Assembly: GCA_009784305.1 (NCBI GenBank)
Contig: WRBZ01000071.1
Location: forward strand, 1-5,758
DNA: 5,758 nucleotides
DNA from: Synergistaceae bacterium
GTDB lineage: Bacteria; Synergistota; Synergistia; Synergistales; Aminobacteriaceae
Direction of reading: 5' to 3'
The translations under genes were made by a program, and so were the position numbers. Positions 1 to 5,758 of this stretch are shown here, piece after piece. Position 1 is the stretch's first letter, and the number at the start of each line of letters is the position of its first letter. The notes below the pieces were generated by a model that saw only the letters and a program-made list of their open reading frames with translations, did no database searches and was not told the DNA's origin.

Positions 1-1184
1 ATTTTCTCTGGGATATCGAGCTCCGGAGTTCCCATGAAACCTCTGCCAAATACGTATGTATCCTGATAGACCAATACAAAATTGCGCAGTGTCACGCCAG
101 TGTTGATGTCAGTATATACGCCGCCGTTCCACTTCGCTCCAGGCGTGAATTTGTCGTAGGCTTTCCACAGATCGCTTAAGCTGCCAAGCGTTGCAGTGCC
201 TTCAACGATGTTCTTTCCGTACTCAGCCAGGCCGCATGTTTGACTCCAAGCGAACGAGTATGACCATGTCCCCATGCGTCCACCGGCTCCTGCGGCAACC
301 ACGGCTTCTTCGACTTTTTTATTTATAGCCGGCCAGTCGCCTCTCTCGTTTTTGAGATCCACTCCAAAGGCTCCAGGGTAGCCCATCAGTGACGACGGGG
401 AGCTGGGCTCCACGCATATAGCGCCATATGCCGCAACTTGCCTGAGCAGCGGTTCAGTCAGACCGTCATTGGTAACGAGGAACGCTGTCTCTTTTCCGTA
501 TTTTTCTACCCAGCTTGGAACTTGTTCAAGCACGTACTGCTGCGCGCCGGGAAGACCAACATCGCTCGTCGGGTCGGGAGCGCTTTCATATGCATACGCA
601 AGACCCAAGTCTTTGCATGTTTCCTCTATTATGGCGCGTCTTCTTGCCAGAAGCTCGAAGCCCATGTGGCGAGGGAATGAGATATGAACGAATGTCTTCG
701 CGCCCAATTCTCTCGCGGAGTGAACAAGGAGATATCCCCTTGTGATGTTATCCGGGCTAACTGAAAGATCTGCGACCTCTGTAATCATCAGGGCATCTTC
801 CTGAGGCTGTCCGGCAAAGCAAAGGATGTCCGGTCTTCTTTCCTTAACGCGTCTGAAAGCTTCAACCGTACCTGGTATCGCGTCGTTGACGACAATGACC
901 TTAACCTTGGGGTCATCCGACAGACCTACGATTTGAGTGATCGTGGTCTCCATTTCCGCCATAAAGTTGTCAGGCATAGTGACGTGCCTGATCATCCCGC
1001 CCGATGCTACATCGCCATACAGCTTAATAAGATACTCCGCCCCGCGATACTGGTCTTCCGACTGAGAGACCGTCATCGTAGCTACACCAATGTGAAAATC
1101 CGGAGCAGCTACTGCTATTCCTGCGCTAAATAACAAAACACCAAATGCTAAAAACAATGAGAAAAACCGCGTAAATCCCTTCAC
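1..1184 (-). CDS. Periplasmic solute-binding protein of ABC importer, DUF3798 type (3' end cut by window)
   Basis: Reading down from a GTG at 1184-1182 gives 394 uninterrupted codons to the window edge, so the stop lies outside; the protein is probably only a few residues short of complete. It starts MKGFTRFF, followed by a hydrophobic stretch to about residue 23 and an AVA|A signal peptidase I type site near residue 26. There is no lipobox cysteine, so it should be a free secreted or periplasmic protein rather than a lipoprotein. The mature part opens with a beta-strand-like IGVAT (32-36), then SQSED (40-44) and YRGAE (46-50), and later VKVIVVNDAIPG, as expected of a type I periplasmic-binding fold. 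I recognise this pattern as DUF3798, a family of unknown function, from memory and not from a search. As last gene of the transporter operon it most likely captures the substrate for the two permeases. The ligand is unknown; BmpA-like nucleoside or CUT2 sugar binding is possible by analogy only. Confidence 0.85.
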   Translation of the reverse strand, partial: MKGFTRFFSLFLAFGVLLFSAGIAVAAPDFHIGVATMTVSQSEDQYRGAEYLIKLYGDVASGGMIRHVTMPDNFMAEMETTITQIVGLSDDPKVKVIVVNDAIPGTVEAFRRVKERRPDILCFAGQPQEDALMITEVADLSVSPDNITRGYLLVHSARELGAKTFVHISFPRHMGFELLARRRAIIEETCKDLGLAYAYESAPDPTSDVGLPGAQQYVLEQVPSWVEKYGKETAFLVTNDGLTEPLLRQVAAYGAICVEPSSPSSLMGYPGAFGVDLKNERGDWPAINKKVEEAVVAAGAGGRMGTWSYSFAWSQTCGLAEYGKNIVEGTATLGSLSDLWKAYDKFTPGAKWNGGVYTDINTGVTLRNFVLVYQDTYVFGRGFMGTPELDIPEK

Positions 1185-1191
1185 TATAAAA

Positions 1192-1199
1192 CACCTCCT
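1192..1199 (-). promoter_or_regulatory. Strong ribosome binding site of the binding-protein gene; fixes a GTG start
   Basis: The minus strand reads AGGAGGTG, a near-perfect Shine-Dalgarno match, followed by 7 bases (TTTTATA) and the GTG at 1184. This decides the start: it places a typical signal peptide directly at the N-terminus. It sits in the only real gap of the operon (1185-1253, 69 bases, AT-rich), so this gene is translated independently of the upstream one. I see no convincing promoter in the gap. Confidence 0.85.
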
Positions 1200-1253
1200 G
1201 ATATTTTATTCCAAATCTTAATCCTGTATAACAATTTGATGAAGATTACTGCT

Positions 1254-1718
1254 TCACCTTACTTCCTCGTTTTCTTGCGGGACCAATCCTTCTTCGTCCT
1301 TGGCAGCCGCTTCCCGCGTTGAGGGTGGCGGCGGTACATAAACCGGCGGCGGAAGGATATAATCGTCCCTGTCCGATGCTATTAGGGGAAGGGAGAGCAT
1401 CAGGTTCTTCGCAAAGCCAGGCCTCAACTCTTTTTCTATCACCTTTTCAACATTTTCGCCAAACTGGTCCATCACCTCTACTTTGAATCTGAATGACGGT
1501 CCCACCACCTTAACAAGGTCGCGTTCGCGCTGCATAAGCTCCATTGGCTTTGCGTCGTTTACCGTCACTCTGACTAACCTTAGTGCCCTAAATCTGTCGC
1601 CTTCCACCTCAATAGTATTGTTGTCGATAAAAACCTGATGTTCCCGTCCGAAATAAAAGAGCAGCACCGACAGAAGCGCGAAGAAACATAAAGCCACAGT
1701 TCTTAGCAGCGTTCTCAT
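1254..1718 (-). CDS. Small membrane-anchored protein of the transporter operon, function unknown
   Basis: This gene encodes 154 residues, ATG at 1718-1716 and TGA at 1256-1254. The ATG overlaps the TGA of the upstream permease (ATGA), and AAGGAGGG at 1732-1725 gives a good ribosome binding site 6 bases before it. The protein has one hydrophobic segment (about 5-23, flanked by R2 and R6), then FGREH (23-27) and IDNN (31-34). About 85 polar, probably beta-rich residues follow, then a proline-rich stretch (123-132, PPPVYVPPPP) and an acidic tail. The positive N-terminus suggests a signal-anchor with the bulk outside the cytoplasmic membrane. C11 is not in a lipobox. I recall similar short proteins next to DUF3798 transporters, possibly the family called DUF6672, but have not checked. 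Its fixed place between permease and binding protein suggests an accessory subunit or docking partner; this is inference. Confidence 0.8.
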   Translation of the reverse strand: MRTLLRTVALCFFALLSVLLFYFGREHQVFIDNNTIEVEGDRFRALRLVRVTVNDAKPMELMQRERDLVKVVGPSFRFKVEVMDQFGENVEKVIEKELRPGFAKNLMLSLPLIASDRDDYILPPPVYVPPPPSTREAAAKDEEGLVPQENEEVR

Positions 1719-2878
1719 TGTGTACCCTCCTTTGAAGCGGCCGCCCCGGCTGCCGGGATTCGGAGGGCCCGGCGCGCCCTAATGCGCTCGTTATGTCGTT
1801 TCCACGCATGCAAAACGAGTGACAAAGCTATTATTCCGTAGGATACAAAGACGCGGAAGAATTCCCCGATTTGAGCTTCGCCTATCAGTTCTTTACCTGC
1901 CGCAGGGGCCACAATAAACATCAGGTGAAACAAAATTACGCCAAGAAAAACGTTGCCTATCCCGGCACGCGACACACTGGCTCCGCCGACCAGAAGCGCA
2001 GCGATTGAGAACATTCCAACCTGGTCGTGACTGCTGTACGTACTGAGTGTCCCCATGTTCTGTAAATAAATTATCTGCCCGTAACAAGCAAGTACAGTCG
2101 ATATTACTATGGCAATAACGCGTGTGCGATTGACCGGAATACCGGCAGAGTCGGCAATAGCCATGTCCTGGCCTAACGCTCGCATATCTTGCCCCAGCTT
2201 GGTTCTGCGGAACCATATAATGAAAAAACAGAATGCGGCAATCACAAGATAAGTGGCTACCGGGATACTGATATTTTCTACATGAAACGCTCCGAGCGTG
2301 AAAGAATCAATACGAACTGGAAACAACCGGTCAAGGACGGTGCGTACCCCAAGCAGGTTAATGGAATTGCGTATGCCATAACCTCGGGAAAGTACGAGAA
2401 TAGGGTCAGTTATTGGAATTATGCCGCCCATCAAGTAAAGAACTACAAGCTGGTAAATGCCGTTGATGAAAAAACCCAGAATGTAGGAAGTTACCATTTC
2501 CTGCCCTTTAGCACGGTTCAGGACGTTGCCGCATAACAGGCCAAGTGCTACAGATATGGGCGTTCCGATGATCATAGCCAGAACAATGCCGTGAATTCCG
2601 ACTATAGCCCAGTCGGAGATGAAAATGAGCCCAATCTGCCCCGCCATTGCTCCCAAAACCATTCCAAAGTTTAGCCCCATACCTGCCATTATAGGAATAA
2701 GAAGCGACAAAATCAGAAACGAGTTCCGCCCAATACGCGTCAAAAGCTCCTGCACCAGATAAGTGGCCGAGAATCCTGAAAGAGGAATAGCCACGGCCGA
2801 AATGATTATAAATATGATGGGAACGGCGTTGTCAGTGATAAGTCGAAAAAGTTTTTGCGCAATCCGGCTCTGCGTCAT
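1715..2878 (-). CDS. ABC importer permease, BPD_transp_2 family (second permease)
   Basis: This gene encodes 387 residues with ATG at 2878-2876 overlapping the upstream permease stop by 4 bases (ATGA) and AAGG 7 bases before it. The protein is strongly hydrophobic, with roughly 8-10 membrane segments (for example about 18-36, 53-65, 69-88, 93-117, 130-152, 206-223), consistent with the inner-membrane channel subunits of CUT2/BMP-type importers. Features shared with its neighbour are GLNFG (68-72), LNRxKGxEM (120-128, a likely cytoplasmic loop touching the ATPase), RTKLG (225-229) followed by the ALGQD...AGI region, and a GGAS motif in a late membrane segment. The C-terminus is a basic cytoplasmic-looking tail rich in Arg and Ala. 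It most likely pairs with the first permease as a heterodimer and is powered by the upstream ATPase. Substrate specificity cannot be inferred. Confidence 0.93.
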   Translation of the reverse strand: MTQSRIAQKLFRLITDNAVPIIFIIISAVAIPLSGFSATYLVQELLTRIGRNSFLILSLLIPIMAGMGLNFGMVLGAMAGQIGLIFISDWAIVGIHGIVLAMIIGTPISVALGLLCGNVLNRAKGQEMVTSYILGFFINGIYQLVVLYLMGGIIPITDPILVLSRGYGIRNSINLLGVRTVLDRLFPVRIDSFTLGAFHVENISIPVATYLVIAAFCFFIIWFRRTKLGQDMRALGQDMAIADSAGIPVNRTRVIAIVISTVLACYGQIIYLQNMGTLSTYSSHDQVGMFSIAALLVGGASVSRAGIGNVFLGVILFHLMFIVAPAAGKELIGEAQIGEFFRVFVSYGIIALSLVLHAWKRHNERIRARRALRIPAAGAAASKEGTQ

Positions 2879-3951
2879 CTTTTTACCTTAACCTTTCTCG
2901 TAAGAGCGTAGAGGATCATTCCGTTGCTGACGATTATGCGTATTACCTCGGACATATCCGTCTGAAGTATGCTGTTAATGACCGATGGGGTCATGCTCAG
3001 GATACCTTGGAATAAAAATGTCCCCACTACCACGTTCCATATTGACGCTTTGTTTACGGAAGCTCCTCCCAAGAGGATGGAGGCCACGGCCGGAAGCGCC
3101 ATGTAGAACGGACCCATGTAAAGCTGGATGAATCCGAAACTTTGTATATAGACCAGTATGCCAATCGCTCCCAAAATGGTGGAAAGCACTACTGATATGA
3201 TCCTCACTCTATCGACGTCAATACCGGACGCACGGGCAAACTCGCGGTTCGACCCCGCTGCGGTCAATGCTGTGCCGGTTTTTGTCCTCATGAAGAGCCA
3301 TACCAGAAAACACATAACGCCTAAAAATAGGAACATCCCTGTCGGAATGGTGAAGTTCCCAATCTTTACAGTCCATAGGCCGCTCAAAACACGATGCCAA
3401 AATCCACTGACGGAGATGGTGGTGCGCAAGCCGCTGCCCCCGTATCCCCATATCATCGTGGGATTTCGATAGGGCAGCAGAAGCCACGCGATGCACATAA
3501 ATGATACGGAGGAAAATCCCACGTAAGTCGCGATCATCATTTCATCACCCTTGACGCGGTTTAATAGATGCCCGTAAAAGTAGCCCAAAACGGCGGCGAT
3601 TGGAACAGCTATACAGATGGCGGTTATGAAGATGAAAAAGCTGGCTGCATTGCCAAGACCTACCACAGCCGCTACTGAAGTGATGTATGCGCTCAGTTCT
3701 ATGGAAATCGTAGCGCCTAAAAGTCCGGCTATGAGTCCCAAAGGAAGTCCGAAATTTAGACCGCAGCCGGACTGAACCATCGGCACCATCGCCAGAACCA
3801 GCACTCCGTTCATGCCGAAACGCTCAAGCGTGTTCGACAGCGAGGTGGATACCGAAACTCCTACAAATGGCGCGGTAACAAAAAGCGAAAACAAAAACAG
3901 CGCAATGATGATTCGAGCCCAGCCGACCGCGTCGACGAGTTTATTAAGCAC
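2875..3951 (-). CDS. ABC importer permease, BPD_transp_2 family (first permease)
   Basis: This gene encodes 358 residues if translation starts at the GTG at 3951-3949. An in-frame GTG nine bases upstream (3960) would add three residues, but it lies inside the AGGAGG ribosome binding site and cannot be the start. The gene overlaps the ATPase stop by 8 bases (GTGCTTAA) and ends in the ATGA shared with the next gene. The protein is highly hydrophobic, with segments near 13-32, 49-60, 68-82, 89-99, 104-126, 138-159, 204-221 and several more up to residue 350. Motifs are GLNFG (64-68), LNRVKGDEM (130-138), RTKTG (222-226), then AAGSN...ASGI ending at 244, and LLGGAS late in the chain. These follow the BPD_transp_2 pattern (RTKxG, AxGxN, GI). 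The resemblance to the second permease along the whole length points to an old gene duplication and a heterodimeric channel. Confidence 0.93.
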   Translation of the reverse strand: MLNKLVDAVGWARIIIALFLFSLFVTAPFVGVSVSTSLSNTLERFGMNGVLVLAMVPMVQSGCGLNFGLPLGLIAGLLGATISIELSAYITSVAAVVGLGNAASFFIFITAICIAVPIAAVLGYFYGHLLNRVKGDEMMIATYVGFSSVSFMCIAWLLLPYRNPTMIWGYGGSGLRTTISVSGFWHRVLSGLWTVKIGNFTIPTGMFLFLGVMCFLVWLFMRTKTGTALTAAGSNREFARASGIDVDRVRIISVVLSTILGAIGILVYIQSFGFIQLYMGPFYMALPAVASILLGGASVNKASIWNVVVGTFLFQGILSMTPSVINSILQTDMSEVIRIIVSNGMILYALTRKVKVKR

Positions 3952-5563
3952 GCGCCCCACCTCCTAAGGAAGTGTCTTTCGCGCCTACCCCCATCATCAA
4001 TATGCCAAAATCCTCGGCGGGGTTGCTCGCAGGCAGGATTCCCGCTATTGTCCCATTATCAACAATGGCAATGCGGTCACACACGGTTCGAAGCTCCTCA
4101 AGCTCGGACGAGGTTACTATGATCGTTGTTCCATACTCTTCGTTATGGTGGCGAAGAGTGTTGAGCACCAGTTCTTTGGCTCCGACGTCAATGCCTCGTG
4201 TTGGTTCGCATACCAGCAAAATTTCAGGTTTTAAAGCAAAAGCTTTGGCGAGACATACCTTTTGTTGATTGCCGCCTGAAAGCTCGACGGCACGCTGGCC
4301 TGGACCAGTACATCTGATTTCGAGAGCCTTGATATAGTAGTTTGCCTCCTCGGCTATAGCTGCGTCGTCGCGTATTAATATAAATCCTTTTAAAATGCTC
4401 TTTAGGAAACGGTTTTGCACCTGCATGGCTGTAAACGTTATGTTCCAGTCAATGCGTTCGTTCAACAAAAGCCCAACTCCGCGCCGATCCTCCGAGACGA
4501 AGGCCATTTTGCTGTCAAGCGCGTGACGGGGTGAGTCAAACTTTATGGGTTTATTGAACACGCTGACTTTTCCTCCAGCCGGTGAAAGCCCCATAATGCC
4601 GTTAGGTATGCCAAGCTTGCCTTGTCCAGCAAGGCCGCCGATACCGAATATCTCACCCTTGTGAACCGTGAACGACACGTCCCTTACCGTCTCGCCAGAC
4701 ATGTCCACCCAAAGGTTTTCAACTTTAAGCGCCTCTTCCTGAGTCGCACGGCTTGGCCGCACGGCAACAGAGTCCTCCACGCTGCGCCCGACCATCCAGG
4801 CCGCAACGTCTCGCGGCTGTATAGTCCCGGCTTCCACGGGCGTCTCCTTTACGACGCTCCCGTCTCTGAGGACCACCAATTTATCACAAAGCTCCAGAAC
4901 TTCCTGAAGGCGGTGAGAGATGAAAATAATCGCTATACCGCTTTCGGCCAGCTTGCGCAACGCGTCGAGCAGAATGCATGACTCGGTTTCAGTAAGAACA
5001 GCCGTAGGTTCATCGAGAACCAGCAGGCGGGTTTTTGTGCGGTCAATTTCGCGGGCAATTTCAATAAATTGCTTGTATCCCACCGGCATTTCGGAGGCGA
5101 TAGTGTCAACACTGATATCCACGCCCAGAGTCTGAATGGCTCTTCCGGCGCGCGCGTTCATGGCAGGGCGGTTCAGTGTGGATATACGAGAGCTGAAGAA
5201 CTGTTCTAACACCGAACTGTTCAATTCCTCCCTATTGAGGAGGATATTTTCCGCGGCGGTAAAACCCGGAATGAGGGAAAATTCCTGATGTACCATACCT
5301 ATTCCCGCGTCTAAAGCATCGAACGGGGATTTGAAGTCCGCCTTTTTCCCGTCGAAAAACCAAGCTCCCTCGTATCCGCCGGTATTCACAATGACCGGCA
5401 TCCCGAACAGGATGTTCATTAAGGTAGATTTACCGGCGCCATTCTCGCCGACCAACCCCAGAACCTCTCCCTTATTCAGAGTGAAAGACACATTTTTCAG
5501 CACACGGGTCCCAAAATATTCCTTGCCTATGTTTTCCAGTTGCAGCAAACTAACTTCAGGCAA
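3944..5563 (-). CDS. ABC importer ATPase with two fused nucleotide-binding domains (CUT2/BMP type)
   Basis: This gene encodes 539 residues, the normal size for RbsA/MglA-like tandem ATPases, which drive import from the cytoplasmic face. The TTG start at 5563 is the first start after an in-frame TAA (5569-5567) and has a GGAGTGA ribosome site 6 bases away. Domain 1 (about 5-260) has Walker A GENGAGKST (39-47), Q-loop Q93, signature region MPVGYKQ (159-165), Walker B VLDEP (D184, E185) and H217. Domain 2 (about 277-530) has a degenerate Walker A GLAGQGKLG (310-318), SEDRRG (357-362), intact signature LSGGNQ (428-433), Walker B VCEP with Cys452 in place of Asp, EPTRGID (453-459), and SSE (485-487) where a histidine switch would be. 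A second domain with degenerate nucleotide-binding motifs is usual in this group; the P160 signature and C452 are less usual. First gene of the operon. The substrate is unknown, so no gene symbol is given. Confidence 0.95.
   Translation of the reverse strand: MPEVSLLQLENIGKEYFGTRVLKNVSFTLNKGEVLGLVGENGAGKSTLMNILFGMPVIVNTGGYEGAWFFDGKKADFKSPFDALDAGIGMVHQEFSLIPGFTAAENILLNREELNSSVLEQFFSSRISTLNRPAMNARAGRAIQTLGVDISVDTIASEMPVGYKQFIEIAREIDRTKTRLLVLDEPTAVLTETESCILLDALRKLAESGIAIIFISHRLQEVLELCDKLVVLRDGSVVKETPVEAGTIQPRDVAAWMVGRSVEDSVAVRPSRATQEEALKVENLWVDMSGETVRDVSFTVHKGEIFGIGGLAGQGKLGIPNGIMGLSPAGGKVSVFNKPIKFDSPRHALDSKMAFVSEDRRGVGLLLNERIDWNITFTAMQVQNRFLKSILKGFILIRDDAAIAEEANYYIKALEIRCTGPGQRAVELSGGNQQKVCLAKAFALKPEILLVCEPTRGIDVGAKELVLNTLRHHNEEYGTTIIVTSSELEELRTVCDRIAIVDNGTIAGILPASNPAEDFGILMMGVGAKDTSLGGGARA
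3958..3965 (-). promoter_or_regulatory. Ribosome binding site deciding the first permease start
   Basis: The minus strand reads AGGAGGTG here, within the last codons of the ATPase gene. The core AGGAGG (3965-3960) is 8 bases from the GTG at 3951. The GTG at 3960 overlaps the core and is ruled out as a start. Confidence 0.85.
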
Positions 5564-5569
5564 GTTTTA

Positions 5570-5576
5570 TCACTCC
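5570..5576 (-). promoter_or_regulatory. Ribosome binding site supporting a TTG start for the ATPase
   Basis: The minus strand reads GGAGTGA, then TAAAAC, then TTG. Spacing is 6 bases. The in-frame TAA just before the TTG excludes any longer version, and the TTG places the first beta strand of the ATPase domain (LLQLENIGKEY) where homologues have it. Confidence 0.75.
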
Positions 5577-5577
5577 G

Positions 5578-5592
5578 ATCCAAAATATGGAT
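5578..5592. repeat. Short inverted repeat directly upstream of the ATPase ribosome binding site
   Basis: ATCCA and TGGAT form a perfect 5-base inverted repeat with a 5-base spacer, ending one base before the Shine-Dalgarno sequence. As RNA the stem would be weak; as DNA it could be part of an operator. The short arms keep confidence low. Confidence 0.3.
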
Positions 5593-5600
5593 ATGCGCCG

Positions 5601-5636
5601 ATTTTTCATCAAACATAAACGCCAATCATTTTTCAT
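5601..5636. repeat. 9-base direct repeat in the operon leader
   Basis: ATTTTTCAT occurs at 5601-5609 and 5628-5636 on the plus strand, 27 bases apart. On the minus strand each copy (ATGAAAAAT) is followed within a few bases by GGCG. The sequence is AT-rich, so chance is a real possibility, but the shared GGCG flank makes a paired protein-binding site conceivable. Confidence 0.35.
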
Positions 5637-5701
5637 AATATTGAAACCACGGTCATGCACCTTTCACTTTTGGGTCTCTCTTCTTTGAAATAGAAAAATA
5701 T

Positions 5702-5758
5702 GAGAAATAATAGTTACTAAATTATTTTGGGAGAAACTTTTGTTACTAAATTATATTG
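5702..5758. repeat. Two tandem direct repeat units, 29-base period, at window edge
   Basis: On the plus strand GTTACTAAATTAT occurs exactly at 5713-5725 and again at 5742-5754. Each copy is preceded by GAGAAA (5702-5707 and 5731-5736) at the same distance, so the unit is 29 bases with a variable middle of five bases (TAATA versus CTTTT). The first copy contains TAGTTACTA (5711-5719), a palindrome around one central base. The array may continue past 5758. It could be an operator with two binding sites for a regulator, or the end of a longer repeat array; the sequence alone does not decide. Confidence 0.7.

Larger units (their letters stand above)
5564..5758 (-). promoter_or_regulatory. AT-rich upstream region of the operon, probable promoter and control region
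   Basis: These 195 bases contain no credible coding sequence on either strand and are clearly more AT-rich than the genes. As the operon's genes are otherwise contiguous, the main promoter should lie here or just beyond the window. One possible -10 element is TATTAT at 5640-5635 on the minus strand, but 17 bases further upstream there is only AAGGTG, a poor -35. No hexamer pair is convincing, so the promoter position is unresolved. The region also holds the repeats listed separately. Confidence 0.45.

Noticed and set aside
438..745. Three overlapping plus-strand open frames of 72-80 codons
   Set aside because: All are opposite the uninterrupted binding-protein frame, which continues on the minus strand from 1184 to the window edge.
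1..1184. Calling the binding protein BmpA or RbsB
   Set aside because: The N-terminal region (IGVAT, SQSED, YRGAE) does not resemble those families closely enough, and the BmpA lipobox is missing. The DUF3798 assignment fits better.
1214..1247. Inverted repeat AATCTT/AAGATT in the gap before the binding-protein gene, considered as hairpin or terminator
   Set aside because: Only six AU-rich base pairs around a 22-base loop and no following T-run; it would be unstable, and the downstream gene clearly belongs to the operon.
1185..1253. Separate promoter for the binding-protein gene
   Set aside because: TTGTTA and TAAAAT on the minus strand are 20 bases apart, too far for a usual promoter; TATACA has no matching -35 element. 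Not reported as a feature.
2189..2536. Plus-strand open frame of 115 codons
   Set aside because: It lies opposite the second permease, whose membrane segments and family motifs are clear. The plus-strand translation shows no domain and has no good ribosome binding site.
4622..4981. Plus-strand open frame of 119 codons
   Set aside because: It is the antisense of the ATPase gene between its two domains. The composition is His/Arg-rich and shadow-like, with no recognisable motif.
5331..5618. Plus-strand open frame running from the ATPase 5' end into the upstream region
   Set aside because: Most of it is antisense to the first ATPase domain, and it covers the ATPase start and ribosome binding site. 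No family resemblance.
5702..5758. CRISPR array
   Set aside because: The period of 29 bases leaves no room for spacers: the units adjoin directly. Only two units are visible and no cas gene is present.

Overview
The window carries one tightly packed operon, entirely on the minus strand, encoding an ABC importer with a composition unlike the textbook sugar or nucleoside systems. It reads from high to low coordinates: a two-domain ATPase (5563-3944), two paralogous membrane permeases (3951-2875 and 2878-1715), a small membrane-anchored protein of 154 residues (1718-1254), and a secreted solute-binding protein (1184 to beyond position 1). The first four genes overlap by 8, 4 and 4 bases. A 69-base gap with its own strong ribosome binding site precedes the binding-protein gene.

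The ATPase and permeases belong to the broad group that includes the ribose/galactose (CUT2) and BmpA-type nucleoside importers: a fused tandem ATPase of about 540 residues plus BPD_transp_2-type permeases. The binding protein does not look like RbsB or BmpA. I recognise it as the uncharacterised DUF3798 type of periplasmic binding protein. The small protein has no counterpart in RbsABC or BMP transporters and is the most interesting part of the locus. The substrate cannot be read from the sequence.

The organism is most likely a member of the Synergistota (anaerobic, double-membraned, amino-acid fermenting bacteria), where I recall this cassette being frequent; Fusobacteriota or Clostridia are alternatives. 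This is inferred from remembered protein similarity plus mid-range GC in genes, strong AGGAGG-type ribosome binding sites and three non-ATG starts (TTG, GTG, GTG) in five genes. No marker gene is present to confirm it.

The 195 bases upstream of the ATPase (5564-5758) are AT-rich and non-coding. They hold the presumed promoter and control region, including a 29-base-period direct repeat at the window edge that may be a regulator binding site. I see no RNA genes, insertion sequences, CRISPR array, terminator or plus-strand gene.
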